Source: Candidatus Sulfopaludibacter sp. SbA3
GTDB taxonomy: Bacteria; Acidobacteriota; Vicinamibacteria; Vicinamibacterales; UBA2999
Direction of reading: 5' to 3'
Length of the DNA stretch: 41,282 bases
NCBI GenBank assembly: GCA_945903265.1
Contig: CAMDNQ010000026.1
Location: forward strand, 1 to 41,282
Made by a program: the position numbers and the translations under genes. Below the pieces are notes generated by a model. It did not search any database, was not told the origin of the DNA, and was given only the letters and a program-made list of their open reading frames with translations. Shown here piece by piece: positions 33,732 to 41,282 of the stretch; the stretch's first letter is position 1, and every line of letters begins with the position of its first letter.

Positions 33732-33805
33732 GCGGAGCTGCGCCTCGCTGCCGGGCAGTCGCGCGATGGCGGTGCGGAGCTCCGTTTCAAGCGAGGAGCG
33801 CAGGG

Positions 33806-34000
33806 CTACGCCCTTCCAATTTCGGGGACGCCAAGGTTTCGGCAGATCTTCCGAACCAGGTTGTTGGGGATTTCGGTATGGCGGGGTATTGCTTCGACGG
33901 CACCCGTCCGGGGGTTAGTCCAGAGCGAGTGAGCGCCGCCTTCGCGTTTCAGGGCGCATCCGTGCCTGCGCAGATACTGCAGCAGGGAGCTCCGTTTCAC
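33806..34000 (-). CDS. hicA: HicA-type toxin (mRNA interferase)
   Basis: 64 aa. MKRSSLLQYLRRHGCALKRE, GGAHSLWTNPRTGAVEAIPR and HTEIPNNLVRKICRNLGV: the compact double-stranded-RNA-binding-like fold with the catalytic His in the GGxHxxW segment. HicA toxins cleave mRNA and are neutralised by HicB. Its start overlaps the hicB stop as ATGA. The order is antitoxin first, the reverse of the classical hicA-hicB arrangement. Confidence 0.9.
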   Translation of the reverse strand: MKRSSLLQYLRRHGCALKREGGAHSLWTNPRTGAVEAIPRHTEIPNNLVRKICRNLGVPEIGRA

Positions 34001-34212
34001 TTCACGGTTACCGTCTCACGTTCGGCATCCGGCGGAACTCCCCGAAGGCCGTCTTCGCGTCTGTCCTGAAGAATGAGCGCAATCGCATCAGCAAGGCTCG
34101 TACGCGCTTCCTCTTTGGTTCGTCCCTGGCCGTTGGCGCCAGGAATCTCCGGCGAATACGCAACGTACCACTCGCCGTCGTGTTCGAACACCGCAGTGAA
34201 TTCGTTGTGCAT
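33997..34212 (-). CDS. hicB: HicB-type antitoxin
   Basis: 71 aa: FTAVFEHDGEWYVAYSPEIP, GANGQGRTKEEARTSLADAI, ALILQDRREDGLRG. This is the partially degraded RNase-H-like HicB fold. The usual C-terminal DNA-binding domain (HTH or ribbon-helix-helix) is missing, so it is a short HicB that may not autoregulate by itself. An AGGA lies about 6 nt before the ATG. It follows the amidase gene by 26 bp. Confidence 0.9.
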   Translation of the reverse strand: MHNEFTAVFEHDGEWYVAYSPEIPGANGQGRTKEEARTSLADAIALILQDRREDGLRGVPPDAERETVTVK

Positions 34213-34238
34213 GATGTCCTGCGATTACGATACGCCAC

Positions 34239-35450
34239 CTATGGCTGACTGTCGAACGTGTCAGTCAGGCGTAGCGCCGTCTGCAGCAACAGCCCATCTT
34301 CGCCGCGATCGGCGGTGATCTGCAGGCCGAGCGGCAGGCCGTGGTGCGTCCCCATCGGAATCGAGATGGCAGGCGTCCCGAGCGCCGTCCAGGGTGCGTT
34401 CATGCGCGGGTCGCCCGTCGATGACAATCCTGCCGGCGCCGGTCCCGCAGCGGCCGGGACGAGAATCGCCGGCGTCTGCTTGTAGACCTCGCCGATCAGC
34501 TCGCGGGAGGCATCCACACAGCGCCGCGCCTCGTCGTACGCGGCCGTCGTCATCGCCAGGCCGTCGCGAATGAGGTTCGCGATGACGCCAAGCGCGTCGC
34601 CGTGCTCGCGATAGCGGGCTTCGTGAAAGCGCGCGGCTTCATACGACATGATCACGCGCGAGGCATCGTTCAACCTGTCGAGCATGTCGCCGAGATCGAT
34701 GGGATGAAGCGACGCTCCGGCGTCTCGCAGCCGGGTCAGCGCGTTCTCGAAGGCGGCCGCCATTGGCGGTTCGACGACAGGCATCGGATCGGGATAGCCG
34801 AGATCGAAATCTGGATTTTGGCGGGTCCGCGGCTCGCGTGACGGGACGTCTCGCCGCGGGAGCCGCCCTACGTACGACTGGAGTGACTCCCACACTTCCA
34901 CCGCGTCGGCGACGGTGCGCGTGAAGATGCCGAGGGTGTCGAGGCTGGACGCGAACTGGAGGATGCCTTCCATCGACAACAGGCCGTACGTGGGTTTGAA
35001 GCCGACGATGCCGCAGAAGGAGGCGGGACGGAGGACGGACCCCTGCGTCTGCGTGCCGAGGGCGAGCGGCACCATGCCTGCCGCCACCGCTGCGGCCGAT
35101 CCGCTGGAGCTGCCGCCGGGCGTGTGCTGCAGGTTGTGCGGATTACGTGTCGGCGCCGGATCCCGGTAGGCGAACGCCGTCGTGTGGGTCTTGCCGACGA
35201 GGACCGCGCCAAGGCCGCGCAGCATTGTGATAATCGCTGCGTCGCCGGTGCCGATGCGCCCGCGATAGACCGGCGATCCGTACTCGGTCGGCAGGCCGCG
35301 GGTCTCGATGATGTCTTTGGCGCCGAACGGCACGCCCAGGAGCGGCCCCTCTTCCGTCGCCGGCTGCGGGTCGACTTTCACCCACGCGTGAATCGAGGGA
35401 TCGCGCTCGCGGATGCGCGCGAGGCAGGCGTCGAGGTCCCTCGCGATCAC
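34239..35450 (-). CDS. Amidase signature-family enzyme
   Basis: 403 aa, Ser-cis-Ser-Lys hydrolase. Lys is in [20 protein letters not shown], the Ser-rich stretch is [16 protein letters not shown], and the nucleophile region is [20 protein letters not shown] followed by FKPTYG. The protein is shorter than GatA (about 480 aa), and no gatB/gatC are near, so a catabolic amidase is likelier than the tRNA amidotransferase. No signal peptide is seen. The ATG overlaps the NHL-protein stop as ATGA, so expression is coupled to the exported acetamidase. Shorter N-terminus than usual: about 30 residues before the first Lys motif. Confidence 0.93.
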   Translation of the reverse strand: MIARDLDACLARIRERDPSIHAWVKVDPQPATEEGPLLGVPFGAKDIIETRGLPTEYGSPVYRGRIGTGDAAIITMLRGLGAVLVGKTHTTAFAYRDPAPTRNPHNLQHTPGGSSSGSAAAVAAGMVPLALGTQTQGSVLRPASFCGIVGFKPTYGLLSMEGILQFASSLDTLGIFTRTVADAVEVWESLQSYVGRLPRRDVPSREPRTRQNPDFDLGYPDPMPVVEPPMAAAFENALTRLRDAGASLHPIDLGDMLDRLNDASRVIMSYEAARFHEARYREHGDALGVIANLIRDGLAMTTAAYDEARRCVDASRELIGEVYKQTPAILVPAAAGPAPAGLSSTGDPRMNAPWTALGTPAISIPMGTHHGLPLGLQITADRGEDGLLLQTALRLTDTFDSQP

Positions 35451-36547
35451 CGCGTCGCGTTCGTCAGGCCGACGAACGTGAACTTCTGAACGCGGCGGTT
35501 TTCCGGGCGGAGGGGCGTGACTTCGGTGACGTAGAGATTCCCCTTCGAGTCAGCGTTCATGTGGTGCATCGTGCCGAACTCGCCTGGCGCGGACCCCCAC
35601 TGCCCGAACTCGTCGAGCAGCTCCAGCGTCTTCCGCTCGAACACCATGATCTTCGCCTGGCTGCGATTCGCGACGTAGAGGAAGCGCTGCGCCGGATCGG
35701 CCGAGAACGCCGTGCTCGCGGCGGTCGTGCCGTTCCCGCACGCGGGCACGCGGCACTCGCGGCCGATGAACACCTGCGTCACATACGTGCCGTCCAGATT
35801 GAACACCTGCACGCGCTTGCCGCCGCGGTCCGACACGTACACGAGTCCATCGCGCGATACGCGCACCGCGTGGAGCGGCTGCACGAACTGCGCGGCGCCG
35901 CGCAGATAGCCGTCTGCGACGGCGGGATTCGGACCCTCGTCCAGCGCCTTGTTGCCGAACGCGCCCCACATCCTCTTGAAGGCGCCTGAATCGGCGTCGA
36001 ACACGATGATGCGGCGGTTGCCGTAGCCATCGGCGACGAAGAGCTCGTTGCTCGGCGCGTGCAGAAAGACGTCGGCCGGCATGTTCACGTTCATCGTGTC
36101 GCCGTTCCCCTTGCTCTGCTTCGCGCGGCCGATCTGCATCACGAACTTGCCGGCACGAGTGAACTTCAGGAGCTGGTGATCGCCGGCGCCGTTCCCGCCA
36201 ATCCAGACGAAGCCTTTTGGATCGACGTAGATGCCATGCTCGGTCGTCGGCCACTCGTAGCCCTGCCCCGAGCCGCCCCACCCCTGGATGTACTTGCCGG
36301 AGGCGTCGAACTCGAGCACGGGCGGTGCGGCGCGCCCCTTCTCCTCTGGCGCCAGCGTGCCGGGCCGCTGCAGCACCCAGACGTGGTCCTGCGCGTCGAT
36401 CGAGACGCTCGAGACCTGTCCGAACTGCCAGTTATTCGGGATCGTCGGCCAGGACGGGTCTACCTTGAAGCGCGGCACATCGCGGACCTGCGCATGGCTG
36501 GCGGCCGTGACGAGCAGCAGGACGATCAGCGCCAAGAGTTTTTTCAT
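35447..36547 (-). CDS. Exported NHL-repeat six-bladed beta-propeller protein
   Basis: 366 aa, signal peptide MKKLLALIVLLLVTAASHAQ. NHL-type blades: FGQVSSVSIDAQDHVWVLQR, EHGIYVDPKGFVWIGGNGAG, ADVFLHAPSNELFVADGYGN and LHAVRVSRDGLVYVSDRGGK. It resembles the lyase-like propeller of peptidylglycine alpha-amidating enzymes, which cleaves alpha-hydroxyglycine amides, but catalytic residues cannot be judged from here. A Cys pair is present (GRECRVPACGNG). It lies between an exported acetamidase and a cytoplasmic amidase with ATGA overlaps on both sides; a role in amide metabolism is inferred from context. Confidence 0.88.
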   Translation of the reverse strand: MKKLLALIVLLLVTAASHAQVRDVPRFKVDPSWPTIPNNWQFGQVSSVSIDAQDHVWVLQRPGTLAPEEKGRAAPPVLEFDASGKYIQGWGGSGQGYEWPTTEHGIYVDPKGFVWIGGNGAGDHQLLKFTRAGKFVMQIGRAKQSKGNGDTMNVNMPADVFLHAPSNELFVADGYGNRRIIVFDADSGAFKRMWGAFGNKALDEGPNPAVADGYLRGAAQFVQPLHAVRVSRDGLVYVSDRGGKRVQVFNLDGTYVTQVFIGRECRVPACGNGTTAASTAFSADPAQRFLYVANRSQAKIMVFERKTLELLDEFGQWGSAPGEFGTMHHMNADSKGNLYVTEVTPLRPENRRVQKFTFVGLTNATR

Positions 36548-37581
36548 TTTGTAAAAATCGATTTCGGGATCATCGCGTGGATCCCCTTGGTGCCATCCAC
36601 GAGCTGCGTGACATGCAGGTCCATGCCAATCGACGCCAGGATGTAGGCATCGTCACGGCTCAGGCCTTTTGTCGCCACCAGAAACTCAATCATCTCGCGC
36701 GTCGCAATCTGTGACGCCTCGTCGAGATCGGGATGCAGTCCCATGAGGATGAAATGCGTCGGCGTCTCGGCGCGCGGCCACGTGATGCGCATGTCCTTCC
36801 GCAGGAGCACCTGCACGGTGCCGCGGACCGACGTCTCGAGCCCCGTCAGCGTCACTTCCCCATTCCCCTGCATCGCGTGCGCATCGCCAAAGGACAGCAG
36901 CGCGCCCGGCACGTGTACCGGCACGTACAACGTCGATCCGGCCACGAGCTCCTTGTTATCGAGATTGCCGGTATGCGGTCCGGGCGGGCCGCTCGAGACA
37001 CGCCGAACCAGCGCGCTCGGCGCCACCCCGATCGAGCCGAAGAACGGCCGCAGCGGCAGCGCAATGCCGGGCGCGAAGTTCGCCACGCCGCGGTCGAGAT
37101 CGAATCGAATCAGCTTGAATCGGGAGTACGGGAATTCGTCCGGGAGCGTCCCGCTTCCCGGGATGAATCCGGTCACTCCGTACGGATGCAGAAACTCGAA
37201 ATTCTGGATGCGGACTTCGAGCACGTCGCCCGGTTCGGCGCCTTCGACCCAGACAGGCCCGGTCAGCGGATGGACGCCCGGGCCGCGTTCCGTGATCGCC
37301 CCTTCGACGGCTTTCAGCGAGTCCGGAATCTCTGACTCCGGAATCCCCGCCGCGCGCAGCCGTCCCAGCCCTCCGGCGACCATCGTCTCGACGCGCAGCG
37401 CATCGCCGGATGCGATCCGCAGCACGGGTTTCACTCCGGAGTCGTAGTACCCCCACTGCTGGACGTTCTGGGGCGTGAGGGGCAGGTCGTGCGTGCGCGG
37501 AGTCTGCGCAAAAGACGGCGTAAATAAAAAGGCGGCAACGGAAACCGCTGCCGCCCCAAAACCAATCGTCAGCTTGTTCAT
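36544..37581 (-). CDS. Exported acetamidase/formamidase family protein
   Basis: 345 aa. Signal peptide MNKLTIGFGAAAVSVAAFLF, which is unusual since FmdA/AmdA enzymes are normally cytoplasmic. Family features: IASGDALRVETMVAGGLGRL, THRLTGPVWVEGAEPGDVLEV-like segment (HPLTGPVWVEGAEPGD), FKLIRFDLDRGVANFAPGIA, LRPFFGSIGVAPS, GPPGPHTGNLDNKELVAGST, LSFGDAHAMQGNGEVTLTGL (metal-binding Asp/His) and THFILMGLHPDLDEASQIAT. Probably releases ammonia from small amides in the periplasm. Starts 21 bp after the alpha/beta-hydrolase stop; ATGA overlap with the NHL gene. Confidence 0.93.
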   Translation of the reverse strand: MNKLTIGFGAAAVSVAAFLFTPSFAQTPRTHDLPLTPQNVQQWGYYDSGVKPVLRIASGDALRVETMVAGGLGRLRAAGIPESEIPDSLKAVEGAITERGPGVHPLTGPVWVEGAEPGDVLEVRIQNFEFLHPYGVTGFIPGSGTLPDEFPYSRFKLIRFDLDRGVANFAPGIALPLRPFFGSIGVAPSALVRRVSSGPPGPHTGNLDNKELVAGSTLYVPVHVPGALLSFGDAHAMQGNGEVTLTGLETSVRGTVQVLLRKDMRITWPRAETPTHFILMGLHPDLDEASQIATREMIEFLVATKGLSRDDAYILASIGMDLHVTQLVDGTKGIHAMIPKSIFTK

Positions 37582-37602
37582 GGCTGACCCAAGGCTACCC
37601 TG

Positions 37603-39672
37603 CTACCTGCTCGTATTGTTAGCCGCAAGAACGTTGCTTGCCGCCGCTTCTGCGACAAGTCTGTCGGCATCTTCCTGGAGCAGGAACTTCGAGGCAACCG
37701 CCTTCGTGGCCGCCGCCTTCACCGCGGCGACGTAGCCTTCGTGCGTCTTATAGCGCTCTTCCAGCGAGAGCCGCGGATCGCCACTTGCCATCCGCTCCGC
37801 CCGGGTGCGCGCAAACGGCACCATGCCGCCGGCGTAGTTGCAGATCTTCCCCTGGTGGAAGCCGGCAGCGACGACGTTCCAGCCGAGATACGTGCCGAGC
37901 GGGGCTTCGCGCAGGACGACCGGCACGCCACCGAGCTCGTTGCCGTCGGCATCCACCCTCGGCACCTTCATCCTGATCACGTTCTTGATACGGGGCGGCA
38001 CCTGCGAGGGGACGCCCGAGCCGTCGATGTAATTGAAGTTGGTGCCCCAGTCGTAGTCGAGCATCGGGTTCACCATGCCGGTCGGCGCGTTCGCGGGCAC
38101 ACCCGGAATCGTCGGGAAGCCGGTCGCTTCCTTCGTCGGGTCAACCAGCATCTTGTTCCCGAGCGACGGATAGACGCTCGCCGGCATCTCGCCGTTCTTC
38201 ATGACCCAGTTGCGGAAGTGGACGCGCAGGGCGTTGATGGTCTCGTCGTGCGGAACCGGATTCGCGGGGAACATGCCGCGGCCGAAGTTCGGACCCGGAC
38301 AGTTCGGCGCATCGCCGGGAGTGACGCTGAAGCCACCGTCGCCGCCGCCATGCGGCGTGCTGCCGATGTAATAGCGGCGCACGTTCGCCGGGACCGGCAG
38401 ATCGCGGTTCGCAGCCGTCCCGATGAAGGACGGGCTGAGTGTCAGCGCCCACATCTCCGCCGCGCCGAAATGCTCGAGAATTTTCGGACACGTTTTCGTC
38501 GCGGTGCAGCGGTCCAGAATGCCCGCTGCCGGCAGTCCGCGCACGGTATCGGCTTCCTTCGTCCACCACTGCGGCCCTTCACTGCCCGCCTCGTACAGCT
38601 TCAGCGCGCCGTCCGGCATCGCGAAGCGCGTGTTCAGCGAGAGGCGGCGGCCGGCGATGATCGGCCATGCGCCGTCATGCACGATGCGGTTCGCCTCGTC
38701 CTGGTTGAATCCGAGGTGCAGGAAGCCGCGGATGAAGTTCCCGGCCTGCGACTGCCCGCGCGACACCGCCCACTGGACGTTGCCGGCCACCGGATTCGGC
38801 GTGCCCTCGGCATCCGCCTTCGCATGCTTGAAGAACGACGCGACGTCACGGAACGCGGCGTAGCCGACGCCAAGGACATACGGGTCCTGCGCCGTGAACG
38901 TCACCTGATACAGCAGCTTGGGATCGAATCCGCCCTTGACGCAGATCTGCGTCGGGTCGGGCTTGCCCGGGAATGGATTCTCGGCGGTGCAGCTGGCCCA
39001 CGCCCAGTCGCCCGCGGGAACCGCACGCTCGCCCATGACCTTGCCGTCGATCGTCTCGCCGGTCCTCGTCACGAGTGTCGACGTCGACGGGTCGAGGCTG
39101 ACGGGCTTGTACGGAACCGGATTGGCGTTGACCAGCATGGGTCGCGACGCGGGGCCGTTGGCGTTGACGATCCGGCCGATCACGAGTCCGGTAATCGGGG
39201 AGCCGTCGGCATTCTTCGCCACGGGCACCGTCACCCAGTCGTTGTTGTCAGCCGGCGCGGTGCGCCCGGAGTTGTCACCCTGCCACCCACTGCTCAGGCC
39301 GATGTCGCCCAGCATCCGCTCGGCTTCCGGAATCGTGAGCCGGCCGCCGCGGTTCGGCACGCCGTGCCACAGCAGGCGGCTGCTCTTCGACATGTCGATC
39401 GGCTTCACGAGGAAGAACGACGACACGTACTCGACGCGCCCATTGCGGTTCCGGGGCGCAAACTGGAGGTCGGTGATGATCTTGTTCTGAGGCGCGTTGG
39501 GGTCGAGCTCTCCGAACGCGCGTCCGGCGAGGGTTTCGTATGCCCCGATAGTCCCGTAGGTCTTGCCGTCAAACGCCGGCGACACCTTCCGGTCGATCAC
39601 GATGCGCTTCACTTCGGCCGATGCCGTGGACGCGGCGGTCAGCAGCGCCAGCACGATGGCGAAGAACTTCAT
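37603..39672 (-). CDS. Large exported alpha/beta-hydrolase-domain protein
   Basis: 689 aa, signal peptide MKFFAIVLALLTAASTASAE. The sequence VKRIVIDRKVSPAFDGKTYG, TIGAYETLAGRAFGELDP and FFLVKPIDMSKSSRLLWHGV matches the large alpha/beta hydrolase family common in Acidobacteria and Sphingomonads. The nucleophile elbow is AVSRGQSQAGNFIRGFLHLG (GxSxxG). Other features: RYYIGSTPHGGGDGGFSV (possible His) and PMLDYDWGTNFNYIDGSG. Substrate unknown; an ester or lactone is likely. A near-perfect AGGAGGTT precedes the ATG. First or second gene in the hydrolase operon. Long frames antisense to it are shadows. Confidence 0.9.
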   Translation of the reverse strand: MKFFAIVLALLTAASTASAEVKRIVIDRKVSPAFDGKTYGTIGAYETLAGRAFGELDPNAPQNKIITDLQFAPRNRNGRVEYVSSFFLVKPIDMSKSSRLLWHGVPNRGGRLTIPEAERMLGDIGLSSGWQGDNSGRTAPADNNDWVTVPVAKNADGSPITGLVIGRIVNANGPASRPMLVNANPVPYKPVSLDPSTSTLVTRTGETIDGKVMGERAVPAGDWAWASCTAENPFPGKPDPTQICVKGGFDPKLLYQVTFTAQDPYVLGVGYAAFRDVASFFKHAKADAEGTPNPVAGNVQWAVSRGQSQAGNFIRGFLHLGFNQDEANRIVHDGAWPIIAGRRLSLNTRFAMPDGALKLYEAGSEGPQWWTKEADTVRGLPAAGILDRCTATKTCPKILEHFGAAEMWALTLSPSFIGTAANRDLPVPANVRRYYIGSTPHGGGDGGFSVTPGDAPNCPGPNFGRGMFPANPVPHDETINALRVHFRNWVMKNGEMPASVYPSLGNKMLVDPTKEATGFPTIPGVPANAPTGMVNPMLDYDWGTNFNYIDGSGVPSQVPPRIKNVIRMKVPRVDADGNELGGVPVVLREAPLGTYLGWNVVAAGFHQGKICNYAGGMVPFARTRAERMASGDPRLSLEERYKTHEGYVAAVKAAATKAVASKFLLQEDADRLVAEAAASNVLAANNTSR

Positions 39673-39675
39673 CTC

Positions 39676-39683
39676 AACCTCCT
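39676..39683 (-). promoter_or_regulatory. Strong Shine-Dalgarno sequence of the alpha/beta-hydrolase gene
   Basis: AGGAGGTT on the minus strand, 3 nt of spacer before ATG 39672. It is the best ribosome site in the window and contrasts with the leaderless-looking genes. Confidence 0.75.
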
Positions 39684-39724
39684 CTAAAGCCGAGCCGGGA
39701 TTTCCTGGTACCGGGCGGATCTTA

Positions 39725-40180
39725 CTACCGACCGGGCACGACCTCGCCGGTATCGCGAATGACCATCCACGTGCCGTCCGCCTGCAGCTGGTACATGGTC
39801 ATGAAGCGCCCGTTGAACTTCCTCGTCCCCGGGCCGGACTTCGGCATTTCGGTGCAGGTGTCGGTGCCCCAGATCGCCGCAAGCCGGTGGACAACGGTCA
39901 CACCCTGAATCGTCCACGCGCAGTCGAAGCGCACCTGCTCGAACTGTCCCGCGTGAAAGCGCTGGATGGCGTCCTTCCCCTGCATGGTGATGCCCCCTAC
40001 GAGGAGCACGGCATCGGGTGCATGCATGTTGGCCAGCTCAGTCGCGTTCCCCGAATTGAACGCGTTGTACCAGGCCGTCGTCCGCTCGCGCGCCCAGTCG
40101 GGAACCGCCTGCGCCGACGCCGTCGCGGCCGACCCGATCACCAGCATCATCATCGACACGATCGTCAGGAACCTTCTCAT
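39725..40180 (-). CDS. Exported SnoaL/NTF2-like (DUF4440-type) protein
   Basis: 151 aa from ATG 40180 (GTG 40183 is possible), overlapping the thioesterase stop. Signal peptide MRRFLTIVSMMMLVIGSAAT. The NTF2-like cone is visible in WYNAFNSGNATELANMHAPD, AVLLVGGITMQGKDAIQRFH, FDCAWTIQGVTVVHRLAAIW, GTRKFNGRFMTMYQLQADGT and WMVIRDTGE. Such proteins are enzymes or ligand-binding scaffolds; role unknown. It is 52 bp before the alpha/beta-hydrolase gene. Confidence 0.88.
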   Translation of the reverse strand: MRRFLTIVSMMMLVIGSAATASAQAVPDWARERTTAWYNAFNSGNATELANMHAPDAVLLVGGITMQGKDAIQRFHAGQFEQVRFDCAWTIQGVTVVHRLAAIWGTDTCTEMPKSGPGTRKFNGRFMTMYQLQADGTWMVIRDTGEVVPGR

Positions 40181-40623
40181 CACGCCTCCGGACTGCCTTC
40201 CTGAACAGGGGCTACGGCGAACCGATCGCGGATCGCCTGTGGAATCGGAACCGCCTTAAGCGGCTGTCCCGGTGTGACACTGACACACGCCGCAACGAGC
40301 GTCCCCCGCGCAATGGGCGTCTCGCCGCGCGACATTTCGCAGGCGTACCGAATGGTTCTCTCCGAGAACCCGGTTACGCGGATGACCATCTCGAATTCGT
40401 CGCCGAACCGAAGCGGGCTCTTGAAATCGAACGACGCCGAGACACGCGGAAAGAAGACGTCCTGCACTGCCGCGACCGACAGACCCGCCGCGCGCCAGAG
40501 CGCGTGCTCGGCCTCTTCCATGTAGCGATAGAACCAGCTGAAATGCACCATGCCCGCCGCGTCGGTCTCGTGAAACTGCACGAGCCGATGGAGCCGATGC
40601 TCGGATACGCGCGCGGAATCCAT
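40180..40623 (-). CDS. Acyl-CoA thioesterase, 4-hydroxybenzoyl-CoA type (hotdog fold)
   Basis: 147 aa from ATG 40623. HRLVQFHETDAAGMVHFSWF holds the active Asp (ETDAAGxVHF), followed by YRYMEEAEHALWRAAGL, FKSPLRFGDEFEMVIRVTGF and IRYACEMSRGETPIARGTLV. The family hydrolyses acyl- or aryl-CoA esters in the cytoplasm. A longer frame starting near 40677 would read through the palindromic repeat (PGPAKAGHYG), so the shorter start is preferred. Coupled to the NTF2-like gene and divergent from the DMT transporter. Confidence 0.92.
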   Translation of the reverse strand: MDSARVSEHRLHRLVQFHETDAAGMVHFSWFYRYMEEAEHALWRAAGLSVAAVQDVFFPRVSASFDFKSPLRFGDEFEMVIRVTGFSERTIRYACEMSRGETPIARGTLVAACVSVTPGQPLKAVPIPQAIRDRFAVAPVQEGSPEA

Positions 40624-40634
40624 GCACCCGTAGT

Positions 40635-40652
40635 GTCCGGCTTTCGCCGGAC
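40635..40652. repeat. REP-like palindrome, copy 2
   Basis: GTCCGGC-TTTC-GCCGGAC, a 7-bp stem with a 4-nt loop, in the intergenic region between the thioesterase and the transporter. The same core is found at 16247-16266. Read on the minus strand it encodes PGPAKAGHYG, the sort of peptide that appears spuriously in annotations of related genomes. Confidence 0.7.
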
Positions 40653-40672
40653 CCGGCGCAAGCACGATGACA

Positions 40673-40678
40673 TACAAT
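40673..40678 (+). promoter_or_regulatory. -10-like hexamer TACAAT for the DMT transporter
   Basis: TACAAT ends 7 nt before ATG 40686, the same hexamer and nearly the same spacing as at glutamate dehydrogenase. Confidence 0.45.
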
Positions 40679-40685
40679 CCGCCCC

Positions 40686-41135
40686 ATGACGTGGGTATGG
40701 TTTGTGATCGGCGCAGTGCTCTCGTGGGGATCGTACGGCGTGCTGCTCCACATGGGACAGACGCTGCTGGGCAATCCGCTGAAGGCGCTGCTCTGCGTCG
40801 GGATCGCCTATTTCCTCATCGGCGTGCTCGTCCCCGTTGCGGCACTCGCCTCGCAGGGGCAGCTCGGAGGATTCAATACGACCGGACTCATGACGGCGAC
40901 GATTGCCGGCGCGCTCGGCGCCGCGGGCGCGGCCTGCATCATCTGGGCGTTCCGGACGGGTGGGCTGCCTGTCTATGTGATGCCGCTGGTGTTCGGCGGC
41001 GCGCCGATCGTCAACGTGCTCGTCTCGATGGCCATCCATCCGCCGAAGCAGCCGATCAATCCGATGTTCGTCGTGGGATTCGGGCTGGCGTCGGTCGGCG
41101 CCGCGCTCGTGCTGTATTACCGGCCGACCGCGTAA
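40686..41135 (+). CDS. Half-size DMT (EamA-like) membrane transporter
   Basis: 149 aa with about five hydrophobic helices: MTWVWFVIGAVLSWGSYGVL, LKALLCVGIAYFLIGVLVPV, MTATIAGALGAAGAACIIWA, LPVYVMPLVFGGAPIVNVLV and MFVVGFGLASVGAALVLYYR. The length is about half that of a ten-helix DMT exporter, as in small multidrug-resistance-like or single-EamA proteins that work as dimers. The substrate is unknown. The 3' end overlaps the convergent beta-propeller gene by 19 bp. Confidence 0.82.
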   Translation: MTWVWFVIGAVLSWGSYGVLLHMGQTLLGNPLKALLCVGIAYFLIGVLVPVAALASQGQLGGFNTTGLMTATIAGALGAAGAACIIWAFRTGGLPVYVMPLVFGGAPIVNVLVSMAIHPPKQPINPMFVVGFGLASVGAALVLYYRPTA

Positions 41136-41282
41136 AGATTCCGCTGCGCCCGGAAGTACCACCGGCCGTCGACGAGCGCCGGCGACGCCAGGATGCTCTC
41201 CCCCAGCTGGTTCACGTGCATCAGCTCGAACTTCGGCCCCGCCCGCAGCACGAACGTCTCGCCATCGTCGTTGGTGAAGAAG
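41117..41282 (-). CDS. C-terminal end of another PQQ-like beta-propeller protein (partial)
   Basis: The minus strand entering from the window edge is open to TAA 41117 and reads FFTNDDGETFVLRAGPKFEL, MHVNQLGESILASPALVDGR and WYFRAQRNLYAVGR. The last motif (ASPALVDGRxYxRxxxxLYAV) is a typical final blade of these propellers. Only about 54 residues are in the window, so signal peptide and neighbours are unknown. Confidence 0.8.
   Translation of the reverse strand, partial: FFTNDDGETFVLRAGPKFELMHVNQLGESILASPALVDGRWYFRAQRNLYAVGR

Noticed and set aside
37741-39687. 648-codon plus-strand open frame
   Set aside because: Fully antisense to the alpha/beta-hydrolase gene; Arg/His/Val-rich with no domains, a by-product of high G+C codon use.

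Overview
The window is high-G+C bacterial chromosome, densely packed and mostly coding. A VWFA-related protein of the kind common in Acidobacteria, at least six PQQ-like beta-propeller proteins, an Acidobacteria-style alpha/beta-hydrolase, and short palindromes that would encode PGPAKAGHYG-type peptides all point to an Acidobacteriota relative, most likely Vicinamibacteria. That assignment is inferred from gene content; no rRNA is present. I recognised no tRNA, rRNA, CRISPR array, transposase, integrase or phage gene.

Left part (1-16.2 kb) is mainly housekeeping. A cut-off SPOR-domain membrane protein is followed by a V4R-like/TPR pair. Head-to-head with that pair runs mobA-argS-peptidase C26. 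Facing it is an eight-gene minus-strand operon with mostly overlapping stops and starts: methylmalonyl-CoA mutase large and small subunits, a small acidic protein, valS, nadC, birA, an unknown protein, and a TrmA/RlmD-type rRNA methyltransferase. Glutamate dehydrogenase diverges from the mutase across only 32 bp.

Middle (16.2-30.7 kb): a 404-bp non-coding stretch with a hairpin repeat, a tiny membrane-anchored coiled-coil protein, a DinB-like protein, an exported VWFA-domain protein divergent from an acyl-CoA dehydrogenase, a VOC protein and a decayed LuxR-type HTH. Then comes a divergon built on a 29-bp intergenic region: TonB-dependent receptor plus two exported beta-propeller proteins on the minus strand, and three more exported beta-propeller proteins on the plus strand.

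Right part (30.7-41.3 kb): an NAD(P)-binding protein and a membrane methyltransferase, then what looks like a complete integron-type gene cassette (one gene plus a folded attC) sitting alone with no integrase. Next are a NUDIX hydrolase, a HicBA toxin-antitoxin pair, and a minus-strand group for amide and ester hydrolysis (thioesterase, NTF2-like, alpha/beta-hydrolase, exported acetamidase/formamidase, NHL propeller, amidase). A half-size DMT transporter and the tail of another beta-propeller protein close the window.

Two features recur. Divergent gene pairs are separated by only 13-62 bp, with a -10-like hexamer 5-8 nt before several start codons, suggesting leaderless mRNAs. Three unrelated heptanucleotide tandem arrays occur, one inside argS, one forming the start of a beta-propeller gene, and one at a terminator. 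The best candidates for something new are the solitary cassette, the TonB/beta-propeller divergon, and the exported amide-hydrolase operon.
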